NCBI GenBank assembly: GCA_947495035.1
Contig: CANLXI010000029.1
Span: 1-64,000, forward strand
Source of the DNA: an uncultured Granulosicoccus sp.
GTDB taxonomy: Bacteria; Pseudomonadota; Gammaproteobacteria; Granulosicoccales; Granulosicoccaceae
Length of the DNA: 64,000 nt
Reading direction: 5' to 3'
Shown: positions 1 through 9,639 of the stretch, in pieces
How positions within the stretch are numbered: position 1 is the stretch's first letter
Layout: every line of letters starts with the position of its first letter
The notes under the pieces: model-generated
The model's database searches: none
What the model was told of the DNA's origin: nothing
Seen by the model: the letters and a program-made list of their open reading frames with translations, nothing else
Position numbers and translations under genes: made by a program

Positions 1-108
1 ACGGCCTTCTTCTTGCCGACTGCCTTTTTCTTGCTCACGGCCTTCTTCTTGCCGACTGCCTTTTTCTTGCTCACGGCTTTCTTCTTGCCGACTGCCTTTT
101 TCTTGCTT
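1..108. repeat. 36-bp tandem repeat inside the H1-like gene
   Basis: Units 1-36 and 37-72 are identical and 73-108 differs at two bases. Each unit encodes 12 residues (Lys-rich, with alternating AVS and AVG). The array continues leftward out of the window. Such arrays commonly change copy number by slippage or recombination, so the length may vary between strains. Confidence 0.9.
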
Positions 109-236
109 ACCGCCTTCTTCTTGCCGGCAGCCTTCTTTTTTCCGGTTGCCTTTTTCTTGGTAGCGCGCTTTTTGCTGCTAGTCTTCTTCGTGGCATTAGC
201 AGGCTTGGCTGCAGCCGGTTTACTGATTCGTGCCAT
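1..236 (-). CDS. Histone H1-like Lys/Ala-rich protein (N-terminal part, runs off the window)
   Basis: Only the first 78 codons are in the window; the reading frame is open to base 1. The protein begins MARISKPAAAKPANATKK and then becomes a repeat of the type KKAVSKKKAVGK, about half Lys and otherwise Ala, Val, Gly and Ser. Proteins of this composition resemble the C-terminal domain of eukaryotic histone H1 and the bacterial AlgP/HctB/KfrA-like DNA-binding tails, and probably coat DNA or RNA through charge. The start is supported by an AGGAG ribosome site at 244-248, seven bases before the ATG. Three 36-bp repeat units at the DNA level encode the repeats. The target and the full length cannot be told from here. 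Confidence 0.75.
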   Translation of the reverse strand, partial: MARISKPAAAKPANATKKTSSKKRATKKKATGKKKAAGKKKAVSKKKAVGKKKAVSKKKAVGKKKAVSKKKAVGKKKA

Positions 237-659
237 GGTTCAACTCCTGACCATTGAGTAGAAAATCAAATACAGGAGCCATGACGCCAGACTCCCGGAA
301 CAGCCAACTGACTGCCAACATTCATTCGATCTTCCGTTCCCTGACTCACTGGTGGTGAAACTCAAGCCATGGACCATCATGATCGAACACCTTGATGCAC
401 ATTGAAATCTGGCTAGCCAAACATCACTTCGAACACGAACCGAAAGCCTTAACAACTCATGCCGTGTGGCCGCATTGTCTACATGATGCAAAACTATTTC
501 AACTGCAACGTACAAATGAAAAAATGAAACCCTTGCAAAACTATAACGAAAGCTGTGCGATTTGTATGCAATTCAAAAACTACACCGGTATCGCATGTGT
601 CATGCCTGCTTTAATAATCGATTCAAACTTCGTGTAGTTTCACGACCAAGAAAACCAGA
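237..659. other. Intergenic region, about 420 bp, no convincing gene
   Basis: This gap separates the leftward H1-like gene from the rightward RDD gene and should hold both promoters. It is more AT-rich than its neighbours. The short open frames in it have no recognisable family features or good ribosome sites. A long-range inverted repeat with 9-bp arms (577-585 and 632-640) encloses a small 5-bp hairpin at 593-605, just upstream of the RDD gene; it is listed as a finding. Confidence 0.5.
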
Positions 660-1070
660 ATGCATAACATTTCATCAACCTTCTCCTTGATGTTTCGACG
701 CAGCGCCTCCTTTCTTTATGATTGCCTGTTGTTGATTGCCCTGTTCTTCATCATCACGGCCATTGCCATTGCCTTCAATCATGGCGAAGCCATCCAGAGC
801 CCAGCCTATTATTTCGCTCTGTACCTGGTGGGTTTTCTGTTCTTCGACTGGTTCTGGCGACATGGAGGACAGACACTCGGCATGAGTGCATGGCGCATCA
901 GGGTTGAAGGCAGACAACACGAATCCATCTCGTTCCAGCAGTCCCTGATTCGCTACCTTTCAGGCAGCCTGCTGTTCATCTTCACCTTGTTCTACATGTT
1001 GTTCAACGATGACAATACAGCCCTGCACGACAAGCTCAGCAAGACTAGAATTGTATTGTATTACAAGTAG
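660..1070 (+). CDS. RDD family membrane protein
   Basis: A 136-residue protein with the RDD-family pattern: an early Arg (FRRSASFLYD, residues 13-22, with the paired Asp), two hydrophobic spans at roughly 20-40 and 50-66, and the conserved GQTLGMSAWRIRV stretch near 79-91, followed by a third span around 103-118. Members are small inner-membrane proteins; some act as Na+/H+ antiporters, but most have no proven function. It is convergent with lptG, and RDD genes are often found beside lptFG in gammaproteobacteria, which suggests an envelope role. The ATG begins directly where the family homology begins. Confidence 0.85.
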   Translation: MHNISSTFSLMFRRSASFLYDCLLLIALFFIITAIAIAFNHGEAIQSPAYYFALYLVGFLFFDWFWRHGGQTLGMSAWRIRVEGRQHESISFQQSLIRYLSGSLLFIFTLFYMLFNDDNTALHDKLSKTRIVLYYK

Positions 1071-1124
1071 TTACAAACCCTCCGAACTCAAGAGCCTGGC
1101 AAACGGACAGGCCGGCTCAGGCAG

Positions 1125-2252
1125 TCAGGTGGTGCGTTTGATTCCGATCAGGGCGACGAGCAGAAATACCACCAGCGGCAAGGCTGCACTGAGCATTGGC
1201 GACAAGCCGTTCGCCAATGCAAGTTGCGTAAGGAGCTTGTTCAGCAACACATAGATGATGCCCAGCATGATGCCGATGAAGATCTTCTGACCCGCTCCTC
1301 CGGAACGCTGCGAAGCGAACACGAAGGGCAAGGAGAGCATGAGCATGACCAGTGTCGACAAGGGGCTAGCGATCTTTACCCAGAAGGCCAGTTCGATCAG
1401 TCGACTGTCCAGTTGATTCGCTTTCAGATACTGCACCTGATCATGCAGATTGCTGGCGGAAAGACTCTCCGGAGAGACCGAAATACTTTTCAGAACATCG
1501 GCACTAACCAAGTCTGGCACGTCAGTATTTTTGACGTTATCGTCCGATGTGACAGTATTTCGACGGACAAACGCCTTCCAGGAAACGCTGTCCAGATGCT
1601 CGCTGGAGATTTCATCGGACCCCAGGTTTGTCATTTTCACATCTTCAAGCAACCAGTCATCATTCAGCAAACGCGCTCGTGCAGCACTCATTGCCATACT
1701 CAGGGAGTTGCCCTCGAAGCGATGCACACTGACATCAAGCAGTGTGAAATCCGGCATCACGGTTCCGACGTTGACAAACTGATCTGCCGATTTGAGCCAC
1801 AGACCTCTGCTGCCTTTTACCGAGAGTCTTTTTTCCAAAGCGGTCAGCCTGAGTTCCTCGGCGATCTGTTCAGCACGCGGCATGATGGTCTCGCCCAACA
1901 GGGCGATCAGCAACATCAGACCGACGCCGGTCACGACAACGGCCCGTATGATGCGCCCACCCGAGACGCCAGCCGCGCGCATCACGGTCAACTCACTGTT
2001 GGATGCCAGTGCACCGAGCCCCAGCAGACTACCCAGCAGAACAGCCGGTGAAAACAGCGTATACGCCTTGCCCGGTATGGTCAGAAAGACATACTGTGCT
2101 GCGTCCGATACCGAATAGCTGCCCTTGCCGACATCATCGAGCTCGCTGATGAAAGCGAAGATACTTGCCAATGCAACCAGTGTCATCAGGACCAGCAGGC
2201 TGGTCAGCAGTATGGAACGACCGATGTATCTGTCCAGTATGCCGAACATCAT
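1125..2252 (-). CDS. lptG: LPS export ABC transporter permease LptG
   Basis: A 375-residue inner-membrane permease. With LptF it forms the transmembrane part of the LptB2FG exporter that extracts lipopolysaccharide from the inner membrane and passes it to LptC and the periplasmic bridge. Three N-terminal membrane spans, a periplasmic beta-jellyroll domain (about 120-265) and three C-terminal spans fit the family. The coupling-helix motif SELTVMRAAGVS is present near residue 85. The frame is open upstream for another 105 codons, but family length and the neighbouring gene fix the start: the ATG at 2250-2252 overlaps the lptF stop as ATGA, showing translational coupling. Confidence 0.96.
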   Translation of the reverse strand: MMFGILDRYIGRSILLTSLLVLMTLVALASIFAFISELDDVGKGSYSVSDAAQYVFLTIPGKAYTLFSPAVLLGSLLGLGALASNSELTVMRAAGVSGGRIIRAVVVTGVGLMLLIALLGETIMPRAEQIAEELRLTALEKRLSVKGSRGLWLKSADQFVNVGTVMPDFTLLDVSVHRFEGNSLSMAMSAARARLLNDDWLLEDVKMTNLGSDEISSEHLDSVSWKAFVRRNTVTSDDNVKNTDVPDLVSADVLKSISVSPESLSASNLHDQVQYLKANQLDSRLIELAFWVKIASPLSTLVMLMLSLPFVFASQRSGGAGQKIFIGIMLGIIYVLLNKLLTQLALANGLSPMLSAALPLVVFLLVALIGIKRTT

Positions 2253-3373
2253 GCAGTCCCCTGTACCTTGACGGAAGACGAACCCGAGAGATAACGACCT
2301 GACAACCATGACCAGCCAACGCGTCTGGCCAGCAAGAACAGAATGAGACAGGCCACAGCCATGTGAACCGGCCACAAGCCAACCCAGGCGGGCACGGTTC
2401 CCGCCGCTATCCACTTGCGCATCAGCACCAGCAGATTGGCGTAGGGAATGTAGATGAGTATGGCTATCGCGATCTTGCCGAAACGCCCCTCGCGTGGCGA
2501 GGTATAACTCAGTGGAACGGCCAGCAGAGCCAACAACAACGCTGCCAGCGGAATGGAGATACGCCATTGCAGCTCGGCCTGATCGGCAGCATCACCGGTA
2601 CCCCACAATTGCGACAGACGCTTGCCCTTGATGATCAGACGAGGCTCTCCGGCTTCTTCTCGGGGTCGCAGAATCCCCTGACGCTTGAAATCGGTAACGG
2701 TGTATTCATCATCCCCCGGCTTGCCGACACTGGTCTGCCCATCGGTGAATACCAGGTATTCATCGCCGGTTTCCGGATCTACCTGATAGGAGGCAACCCG
2801 GGCCGAGTCGACCGCCGGGATGCCCTCCCCTTTCTGTCGATACATGAAGACATCGTTGAACTGGGTTCTCTCGGGATTGCTCTGACGGGCAAAGAACACC
2901 GTATTGCCATCACTGGACTCGATGAATTTGCCCGGAGTAACCAGACTCAAGGCTGATTGATCCCGGATGGTCTGCTTGAGTTGCTGTTCATAACGTGCAG
3001 CCCAGGGAGAGGCAAAGACGGTCAGTATGGAAATGAAGATGACTCCCAGCAATCCGATCACGGCAGTCGGTCGCATCAGATCAAGCCAGCCGACACCGCA
3101 GGCCTGCATGACCGACATCTCGTTGTCGCGATAGAAGCGCCCGTGCGCCAGCAGTATTCCCAGATACAGCCCCAGCGGTATGAGGGTTACCAGCAGACTG
3201 ATGGATTTCACACCCACCAGAATCAGCAGCATGTCTGCCTGAATGGCACCGTCGGTGACACTGGACAGACTGCGCCCCAGTACATTGCCGATCATGATGA
3301 CGAGCAGTACAACCAGTACTGCCAGCCACGTGACCAGCATCTCCTTCATCAGGTAGCGATCCAGTATTCGCAT
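2249..3373 (-). CDS. lptF: LPS export ABC transporter permease LptF
   Basis: A 374-residue partner of LptG in the lipopolysaccharide exporter. Membrane spans lie at about 11-33, 55-76, 102-122 and again at 273-293, 301-320 and 329-350, with the periplasmic jellyroll between them. The motif DNEMSVMQACGVG at 83-95 matches the coupling region that contacts the LptB ATPase. It is the first gene of the lptFG pair, overlaps lptG by four bases and is divergent from pepA, with a 159-bp shared promoter region. lptB and the lptA/C genes are not in the window. Confidence 0.96.
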   Translation of the reverse strand: MRILDRYLMKEMLVTWLAVLVVLLVIMIGNVLGRSLSSVTDGAIQADMLLILVGVKSISLLVTLIPLGLYLGILLAHGRFYRDNEMSVMQACGVGWLDLMRPTAVIGLLGVIFISILTVFASPWAARYEQQLKQTIRDQSALSLVTPGKFIESSDGNTVFFARQSNPERTQFNDVFMYRQKGEGIPAVDSARVASYQVDPETGDEYLVFTDGQTSVGKPGDDEYTVTDFKRQGILRPREEAGEPRLIIKGKRLSQLWGTGDAADQAELQWRISIPLAALLLALLAVPLSYTSPREGRFGKIAIAILIYIPYANLLVLMRKWIAAGTVPAWVGLWPVHMAVACLILFLLARRVGWSWLSGRYLSGSSSVKVQGTA

Positions 3374-3458
3374 AGTTTGCAGCGTATCCAGGTACAGGCG
3401 GTGGACGTTCAGCCTGTCTTCACGAGCTCAAGCATCTCCGACAACGTGTGACTCACGG

Positions 3459-3487
3459 TTGCCAATGACAAGTGTACTTCATAAGCT
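3459..3487 (+). promoter_or_regulatory. Candidate pepA promoter
   Basis: TTGCCA (3459-3464) and TAAGCT (3482-3487) are 17 bases apart, a fair match to a sigma-70 promoter, and lie about 45 bases before the pepA ATG. The -10 region falls inside a palindrome (agtgtact, 11 bases, agtacact; 3471-3497) that could be an operator. This is from sequence pattern only. Confidence 0.4.
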
Positions 3488-3532
3488 GCAGTACACTAGT
3501 GGAGAACAGATACTCGGAAATTTCCTGACACC

Positions 3533-5023
3533 ATGCAAATCAATGTCGCCAACCGCCTGCCTCGAACCACCGACAACGCCTGCCAACTGCTTTTCCTGTT
3601 TGCCGATGGTCGCTTGAAAGGAGCGGCTCGCAAGATCGACAAGGAGTCCGATGGACAACTCAAGGCCCTGTACGCCAACGGCGATTTCAAAGGTGAAAAA
3701 GCCGAAACGCTGCTGTTGCATGCGATGCCTGGCACTACCGCCTCGCGAATCCTGCTGGTCGGTCTCGGAGAACGCAAGACATTTTCAGCGAATGTGTGGC
3801 GAGCATCCAGCAAGGCTGCCAGCAAGGCCGTGCTGGCAACTCCGGCCACACAACTCATCAGCGACAGCCTGAACACGATCTCGGATGAAACCCTGTCGGC
3901 TGCGGATCTGGCCGAGCAACTGGCGTGCGATCTGATCAACAGTGCCTACGTTTTCGATCTGCACCCGCGGCGTGACACACCGTCGTCCCCTGCACTGGAA
4001 GAATGTGTCCTGAGCGTTGACAGATCGCAGCTTGAAGAGACCGCAACAGCGGTGCAGCGTGGCACCTCGACGGCAACAGGCATGCATCTCACTCGGGATC
4101 TGGGAAATCTTGCACCCAATATCTGCACACCGTCATACCTGGCCGAACGGGCCGAGGCACTGGCTACCGAGCATGCTTCCCTGACAACCACCATTGTCGA
4201 CGAAGAAGCGATGGAAGCCATGGGCATGGGTGCTTTCCTCGCGGTATCGCGCGGCAGTCAGCAAGCCGGCAAGCTCATCGTCATGGAACATCAGGGGCAG
4301 AAGCGCGCAGGCAAACCGATCGTGCTTGTCGGCAAGGGCGTTACCTTCGACACCGGTGGTATCTCGATCAAACCATCCGAGTCCATGGATGAGATGAAGT
4401 ACGACATGTGCGGTGCCGCCAGTGTCTTCGGTGTCATGCATGCAGTGGCAAGTCTGCAATTGCCTCTGAATGTCATCGGCATCGTTGCCGCTGCCGAGAA
4501 CATGCCCGACGGCAATGCCGCCCGACCCGGCGATGTCGTGACCTCGCTGTCCGGTCAGAGTATCGAGATTCTCAATACCGATGCAGAAGGCCGACTGGTG
4601 CTGTGCGATGCCTTGACGTATGCCGAACGTTTCAAGCCGGACACGGTCATCGACATGGCCACACTCACCGGAGCCTGCATCATCGCTCTGGGTCATGTTG
4701 CCAGCGCGGTGCTCGGCAATCACCAGGAAACGATCGATGCACTGGTAGCAGCGGGTGAACGCAGTGGTGACAGATGCTGGTCGCTGCCTCTGTGGGACGA
4801 TTATCAGACTCAGCTGGATTCGAACTTTGCCGACATGGCCAATATCGGAGGTCGCCCTGCCGGCACCATCACGGCGGCCTGCTTCCTGTCGCGATTTGCC
4901 ACTCAGTTCAACTGGGCGCATCTGGATATCGCAGGTATCGCCTGGACCAGTGGCAAGGACAAGGGAGCAAGCGGTCGTCCAGTCCCCCTGTTGATGAACT
5001 ACCTGTTCAATCGACTGGACTGA
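3533..5023 (+). CDS. pepA: Leucyl aminopeptidase PepA
   Basis: A 496-residue M17 aminopeptidase that removes N-terminal amino acids, chiefly leucine, using two metal ions in a cytoplasmic hexamer. The signature NTDAEGRL is at 348-355, and the metal and catalytic residues of the family fall at K268, D273, K280, D291, D350, E352 and R354, two lower than in the E. coli enzyme. In E. coli PepA also binds DNA in cer recombination and represses carAB; whether this one does is unknown. The gene is divergent from lptF and is followed after four bases by holC, an arrangement with valS that is common in gammaproteobacteria. Confidence 0.98.
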   Translation: MQINVANRLPRTTDNACQLLFLFADGRLKGAARKIDKESDGQLKALYANGDFKGEKAETLLLHAMPGTTASRILLVGLGERKTFSANVWRASSKAASKAVLATPATQLISDSLNTISDETLSAADLAEQLACDLINSAYVFDLHPRRDTPSSPALEECVLSVDRSQLEETATAVQRGTSTATGMHLTRDLGNLAPNICTPSYLAERAEALATEHASLTTTIVDEEAMEAMGMGAFLAVSRGSQQAGKLIVMEHQGQKRAGKPIVLVGKGVTFDTGGISIKPSESMDEMKYDMCGAASVFGVMHAVASLQLPLNVIGIVAAAENMPDGNAARPGDVVTSLSGQSIEILNTDAEGRLVLCDALTYAERFKPDTVIDMATLTGACIIALGHVASAVLGNHQETIDALVAAGERSGDRCWSLPLWDDYQTQLDSNFADMANIGGRPAGTITAACFLSRFATQFNWAHLDIAGIAWTSGKDKGASGRPVPLLMNYLFNRLD

Positions 5024-5027
5024 CAGC

Positions 5028-5465
5028 GTGACCCGAATCGATTTCTACGTGCTGGCGGGTGATGACCCGCTTGCACGGCTTCATCTGGTCTGCAAGCTGG
5101 CCGAAAAGGCCATTGGCGTCCGCCAGAAGGTCTTCATCTACAGTGACTCGGAATTGCAACTCGAACAACTGGATGCATGCTTGTGGGATTTTCGCGCCAT
5201 GAGCTTCATTGCCCATCAGCGACTGGCTGCCGATCATGTAGCCAGCAGCAGCGACAACGATCCGGTGCATCTGTCTACCGGCGAACCGGCCAGCGACCGC
5301 AATCTGCTGATCAATCTGGCCAGCGACGTTCCCCCGTTCTTCTCGCGCTTCGAACGCACGCTGGAAGTTGTCAATGAGCAGGCAGAGGTTCAAAGTGCCG
5401 GTCGTCTGCGTTATCGTTTCTACCAGCAGCGCGGTTACCCGCTGCACCACCACAAGATTCAGTGA
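5028..5465 (+). CDS. holC: DNA polymerase III chi subunit
   Basis: A 145-residue HolC protein. Chi pairs with psi in the clamp loader and contacts single-strand binding protein, helping the replisome exchange primase for polymerase on the lagging strand. The N-terminal pattern IDFYVLAGDDPLARLHLVCKLAEKA and the later LWDF and SFIAH motifs are typical. It uses a GTG start four bases after the pepA stop, so it is probably translated together with pepA. valS follows after 131 bases. Confidence 0.93.
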   Translation: MTRIDFYVLAGDDPLARLHLVCKLAEKAIGVRQKVFIYSDSELQLEQLDACLWDFRAMSFIAHQRLAADHVASSSDNDPVHLSTGEPASDRNLLINLASDVPPFFSRFERTLEVVNEQAEVQSAGRLRYRFYQQRGYPLHHHKIQ

Positions 5466-5596
5466 TCCTGACCAACTGCCTTTATACTCCAAGCTCGGCC
5501 GGACAGCCGATAGCGCTCTGCACCATGGCTATCGTGAACTGACTTGTGCCATTGCTACACAGCCCTCAGACACAACCGAAGAAGTAGACTATCCCG

Positions 5597-8395
5597 ATGG
5601 ACAAGACATACAACCCGCAAGCCATCGAAGAGCGTTGGTACAGCACCTGGGAAGACAAGGGCTACTTTGCTCCCCGGGGGGAAGGCAATCCCTACTGCAT
5701 CATGATCCCGCCACCCAATGTGACTGGAACCCTGCACATGGGCCACGCATTCCAGGACACGATCATGGATGCGCTGATTCGCTACCATCGCATGCTCGGC
5801 GACAACACATTATGGCAGCCAGGTTGCGATCACGCCGGTATCGCCACGCAGATGCTGGTCGAACGACAGATCAACAAGGAAGGCAAGACGCGCCACGATC
5901 TGGGCCGTGACGCCTTCCTGGACAGGGTCTGGCAGTGGAAGGAAGAATCCGGTGGCAACATCACGCGCCAGCTGCGTCGCCTCGGCGCCTCTCCGGATTG
6001 GCAGGCGGAACGCTTCACCATGGACGAAGGCATGTCCAGAGCCGTACAGGAAGTGTTCATCCGCCTGCACGACGATGGCCTGATCTATCGTGGCAAACGT
6101 CTGGTCAACTGGGACCCGGTTCTGCACACCGCCCTGTCTGACCTGGAAGTGCTCAGTGAAGAGGAAGACGGCAATCTCTGGCATTTCCGTTACCCACTCA
6201 CCGATGGCAGCGGTTCTCTGATCATTGCCACCACTCGCCCTGAAACGCTACTGGGCGATACCGCTGTTGCGGTTCACCCCGATGACGAACGTTTCAGTCA
6301 TCTGGTGGGCAAGACCATCACGCTGCCACTGGTAGGCCGCGAGATTCCCATCGTTGCCGATGACTATGTCGACCCGGAATTCGGTTCCGGCTGCGTCAAG
6401 ATAACCCCGGCCCACGACTTCAATGACCATGCACTCGGCCTGCGCCACAAGCTTGAAGTCATCAACGTGCTGACCGACGACGCCGCCATGAACGATTCGG
6501 TGCCCGAAGCCTATCGCGGTCTGGACCGTTACGAAGCTCGCAAGCGAATCATTGCGGATATGGAGGCAGCCGGTCTGCTGGTCGAGACCAAGGCCCACAA
6601 GCTGATGGTTCCGCGCGGTGACCGCTCCGGTGCCGTGGTCGAGCCTTACCTGACCGACCAGTGGTACGTCGACCTGACACGAGACGTCCAGCCGGACGGT
6701 CGCCCGGGTGGACACACGGCCATCATCAAGCCTTCACTGGACGCCGTGGCCAGCGGACGTATCGATTTCGTACCCGGTAACTGGTCTCGTACCTACAACC
6801 AGTGGCTGGAAAACATCGAAGACTGGTGCATCAGTCGACAGATCTGGTGGGGGCATCGCATACCTGCCTGGTATGACGACGCCGGCAACATCTATGTGGC
6901 CGAAAGCGAAGCGGCGGTTCGTACCAAGTATTCCCTGGCCGCCGACCTGCCTCTGCGCCAGGACGACGATGTGCTGGACACCTGGTTCTCCTCGGCCCTG
7001 TGGCCTTTCGCCACTCTGGGCTGGCCGGAAAAAACCGAACGACTGCAGACCTTCTACCCCGGCACCGTGCTGGTCACGGGCTTTGACATCATCTTCTTCT
7101 GGGTGGCCCGCATGGTCATGTTCGGCACCTATTTCATGGATGGCGAGGTACCGTTCCGCGATGTCTACATGCATGGACTGGTTAGGGACTCCGCCGGACA
7201 GAAGATGTCGAAGTCCAAGGGCAACGTACTCGACCCGCTGGATATCATCGACGGGATCGAGCTGGAAGCCCTGGTGGAGAAGCGCACTGCCAACCTCATG
7301 CAGGATCACAAGGCAAAGGCCATCGAGGCGCAGACGCGCAAGGAATTTGCCGACGGCATCCCGAGCTACGGTACCGATGCACTTCGGTTCACCTTCGCCT
7401 CTCTGGCCTCCAACGGACGTGATATCCGTTTCGACCTGAAACGCGTGGAGGGTTACCGCAACTTCTGCAACAAGCTGTTCAATGCCACGCGCTATGTACT
7501 GATGAACACGGAAGGCATGGATGCCAGTGACGTCCCGGCTGAACTCAATCCCATCGATCGCTGGATCATCAGTCAGCTGCAACATACCGAGGCGGCTGTG
7601 GCCACGCATATCGAGGAATATCGCTTCGATCTGGCCGCCACGGCGCTGTACGAGTTCATCTGGAACGAATACTGCGACTGGTACCTGGAAATGGCCAAAC
7701 CTGTCCTCAATGGTGAAACCGGCGAGGCGCAGAAGCAGGCCACTCGCACTACCCTGGTTCGTGTGCTGGAAACCACTCTGCGGCTGGCCCACCCGATCAT
7801 GCCGTTCATTACCGAAGAACTGTGGCAGCAGGTCGCGCCACTGGCAGACAAGTCCGGACCTACCATTTCACTGCAGCCCTACCCGATCAGCGACAGCCAG
7901 CTGGTGGATGAACAGGCGCTTGATGAAATCGAGTGGGTCAAACAGGTAGTCATGGGCGTTCGACGCATCCGCGCCGAAATGAACATCAATCCGGGCAAAC
8001 GCCTGCCGCTGTATCTGGCAGAATCCTCTGCCGTCGACAAGGAACGGCTGGAACGGCATTCCGAGCTGCTGACATTCCTGGCCAGACTCGACACGATCAC
8101 GGTACTGGATGCCGATGCCGAAGCTCCGGAATCGGCGGTTGCACTGGTCGATCAGCTGAAGCTGCTGATTCCGATGGCCGGTCTGATCGACAAGGAAGCC
8201 GAACTGACTCGATTGACACGAGAGATCGACAAGCTGACGAAACTGGTCACCAGTCTGACTGGCAAACTGAGCAATCCCGGCTTTACGGCCAAGGCGCCAG
8301 CCAGTGTGGTGGAAGGCGAGCAACGCAAGCTGGATGATGCCAAGGCTTCATTGCAGCAGCTGGAGCAACAACGGGAACGCATTGCTGCCATGTAG
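5597..8395 (+). CDS. valS: Valyl-tRNA synthetase
   Basis: A 932-residue class I aminoacyl-tRNA synthetase that charges tRNA-Val. The HIGH motif appears as HMGH at 47-50 and KMSKS at 536-540. Between them lies the CP1 editing domain that hydrolyses Thr-tRNA-Val, and the C-terminus from about 870 is a Lys/Glu/Leu-rich coiled coil that grips the tRNA. Length matches the bacterial family. The order pepA-holC-valS is conserved. A hairpin follows the gene at 8412-8444. Confidence 0.98.
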   Translation: MDKTYNPQAIEERWYSTWEDKGYFAPRGEGNPYCIMIPPPNVTGTLHMGHAFQDTIMDALIRYHRMLGDNTLWQPGCDHAGIATQMLVERQINKEGKTRHDLGRDAFLDRVWQWKEESGGNITRQLRRLGASPDWQAERFTMDEGMSRAVQEVFIRLHDDGLIYRGKRLVNWDPVLHTALSDLEVLSEEEDGNLWHFRYPLTDGSGSLIIATTRPETLLGDTAVAVHPDDERFSHLVGKTITLPLVGREIPIVADDYVDPEFGSGCVKITPAHDFNDHALGLRHKLEVINVLTDDAAMNDSVPEAYRGLDRYEARKRIIADMEAAGLLVETKAHKLMVPRGDRSGAVVEPYLTDQWYVDLTRDVQPDGRPGGHTAIIKPSLDAVASGRIDFVPGNWSRTYNQWLENIEDWCISRQIWWGHRIPAWYDDAGNIYVAESEAAVRTKYSLAADLPLRQDDDVLDTWFSSALWPFATLGWPEKTERLQTFYPGTVLVTGFDIIFFWVARMVMFGTYFMDGEVPFRDVYMHGLVRDSAGQKMSKSKGNVLDPLDIIDGIELEALVEKRTANLMQDHKAKAIEAQTRKEFADGIPSYGTDALRFTFASLASNGRDIRFDLKRVEGYRNFCNKLFNATRYVLMNTEGMDASDVPAELNPIDRWIISQLQHTEAAVATHIEEYRFDLAATALYEFIWNEYCDWYLEMAKPVLNGETGEAQKQATRTTLVRVLETTLRLAHPIMPFITEELWQQVAPLADKSGPTISLQPYPISDSQLVDEQALDEIEWVKQVVMGVRRIRAEMNINPGKRLPLYLAESSAVDKERLERHSELLTFLARLDTITVLDADAEAPESAVALVDQLKLLIPMAGLIDKEAELTRLTREIDKLTKLVTSLTGKLSNPGFTAKAPASVVEGEQRKLDDAKASLQQLEQQRERIAAM

Positions 8396-8411
8396 GCAGA
8401 GGCCAATGTCA

Positions 8412-8444
8412 CACACGCGCTGTACCCCATGGGCAGCGCGTGTG
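8412..8444. terminator. Hairpin between convergent valS and DUF2970 gene
   Basis: Perfect 11-bp arms (cacacgcgctg and cagcgcgtgtg) enclose an 11-base loop. It has no T-tract on either strand, so it may end transcription weakly or protect mRNA 3' ends in both directions. Confidence 0.5.
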
Positions 8445-8563
8445 ACCCATCAGAGCCCATCCATCATTGCATCGTATCGCTTGAAAGAGCCATGGCTCGA
8501 GCCCTGACAACACGGCGAATGCGGCGACGCGCCGCAAGTTCCCCGAACGCGCAGCGTCGCGCT

Positions 8564-8851
8564 TCAGCTCGTCGCCAGCAGGTATTGAACCAGCAGCCAG
8601 ACACACAGCAGAAACAGCGCAGTACCGATCACACCGCCAATCAGAAAATGAATCGGCTTGCCCTGGGTGAAATCACGCTCGCGATTCTTTCTTGACTGAA
8701 CACCGATCAGACCTGCCCCCACGCTCTGGGCAATTTGCCAGAACCCGGTTCCGGTACGCGCGGCAGATTGCTCCTCCTGCCTCGACGCCGGAACAGCGTC
8801 AGGTGTCGGTGCAGTAGCTGACGGGTCATGTGCATCTGTCATCTGAATCAT
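8564..8851 (-). CDS. DUF2970 family membrane protein
   Basis: A small protein of about 95 residues. The family core is clear: FWQIAQSVGAGLIGVQSRKNRERDF followed by a single C-terminal membrane span (GGVIGTALFLLCVWLLVQYLL). The first 35 residues are a polar Asp/Ala/Pro/Glu-rich linker. No member has a known role; the topology suggests a cytoplasmic N-terminus anchored in the inner membrane. The start is uncertain: ATGs at 8849-8851 and 8840-8842 share one GGAG site, and the frame stays open further upstream. It lies just downstream of the outer-membrane protein gene on the same strand. Confidence 0.8.
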   Translation of the reverse strand: MIQMTDAHDPSATAPTPDAVPASRQEEQSAARTGTGFWQIAQSVGAGLIGVQSRKNRERDFTQGKPIHFLIGGVIGTALFLLCVWLLVQYLLATS

Positions 8852-8898
8852 CTTCTCCAGCCAGTTGCAGCCGCCGCATGCGGCGGCCATCCTGACGT

Positions 8899-9639
8899 CT
8901 AGAAACGTATTCCTGCCTTGGCAGTGTAGGTGTTGATATCACCAGTCTGATCGGCTTCCAGCGTTACCGCAAGGCCCAGATTGATGGTAAGACCTACATA
9001 CAGCTTTTCCAGATCCACCGACTCCTCCATCAGGCCGGTCTCTGCCGCCGGATCTGCCTTCGTTCGCACGATCCCGATTCCGGCATAGGGCGTGAGTACC
9101 AGAAAACCCTTGGAAATACTCAATTCCAGCGCCGCATTGTTCACGTCAAGATCATCGATTCCCTCCATCTGGCTGTAACTGGCGCGCAGCCCGACTGCTG
9201 GCGAAACGATCCCGCCATCGAGCAATGCGTAGCGCAATTCCGCCCCCAGCACTGTCGCATCGTTATCGATACCTCTGGCGATCGACGCACCGATATCCAG
9301 GCCGAAGGGCAAACCCTTGTGAACCTGAACGCGCGCCAGGTTGAAATCGCTGGCGTCGAATGAACCTTCACTGGCGTCATCGAACAGCTCACTGTCGATA
9401 TCCGAGCTCGACAGACTGAATCCCACATCGAAACCGATGATGCCCAGTCCTTCGGCAGGTGTGACGCTCTTGTAGTGCGTGGCTGCCCCGAGATTTTCTG
9501 CCAGCTCTTCGAAACGTGTCTGATCCAGATTACCCAGCGCCCCCAGTGAGTCAGCCTGGAGTACACCGGGCACCATCATCATCGAGCCCAGCACCAGTGT
9601 GGCACCGGTTACCGTCTTGCGTGAATTCGTGAAAGTCAT
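8899..9639 (-). CDS. Predicted outer-membrane beta-barrel protein, function unknown
   Basis: A 246-residue exported protein. The first 29 residues form a signal peptide (basic start, hydrophobic core, cleavage probably after LQA). The mature part is made of alternating hydrophobic strands such as VGLRASYSQ, LVLTPYAGIGIV and LYVGLTINLG, and it ends in Phe (AKAGIRF), the usual sorting signal for the BAM complex. It resembles small porin-like or OmpW/DUF6588-type barrels, but I cannot assign a family firmly. Its ATG overlaps the stop of the ABC-F gene as ATGA, so the two are co-translated, an odd pairing of a cytoplasmic ribosome factor with a barrel. Confidence 0.7.
   Translation of the reverse strand: MTFTNSRKTVTGATLVLGSMMMVPGVLQADSLGALGNLDQTRFEELAENLGAATHYKSVTPAEGLGIIGFDVGFSLSSSDIDSELFDDASEGSFDASDFNLARVQVHKGLPFGLDIGASIARGIDNDATVLGAELRYALLDGGIVSPAVGLRASYSQMEGIDDLDVNNAALELSISKGFLVLTPYAGIGIVRTKADPAAETGLMEESVDLEKLYVGLTINLGLAVTLEADQTGDINTYTAKAGIRF

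Noticed and set aside
1-108. Possible CRISPR array
   Set aside because: The 36-base units are contiguous without spacers and code for protein repeats.
13-261. Plus-strand FFLPTAFFLL repeat protein
   Set aside because: Reverse complement of the H1-like Lys/Ala repeats, which have a good ribosome site and start on the minus strand.
240-637. Two short open frames (240-515 minus, 392-637 plus)
   Set aside because: No good ribosome sites, no family features, and they overlap each other in antisense.
2253-2567. Upstream extension of LptG by 105 residues
   Set aside because: It overlaps lptF in another frame, lacks family similarity, and the ATGA junction at 2249-2252 marks the true start.
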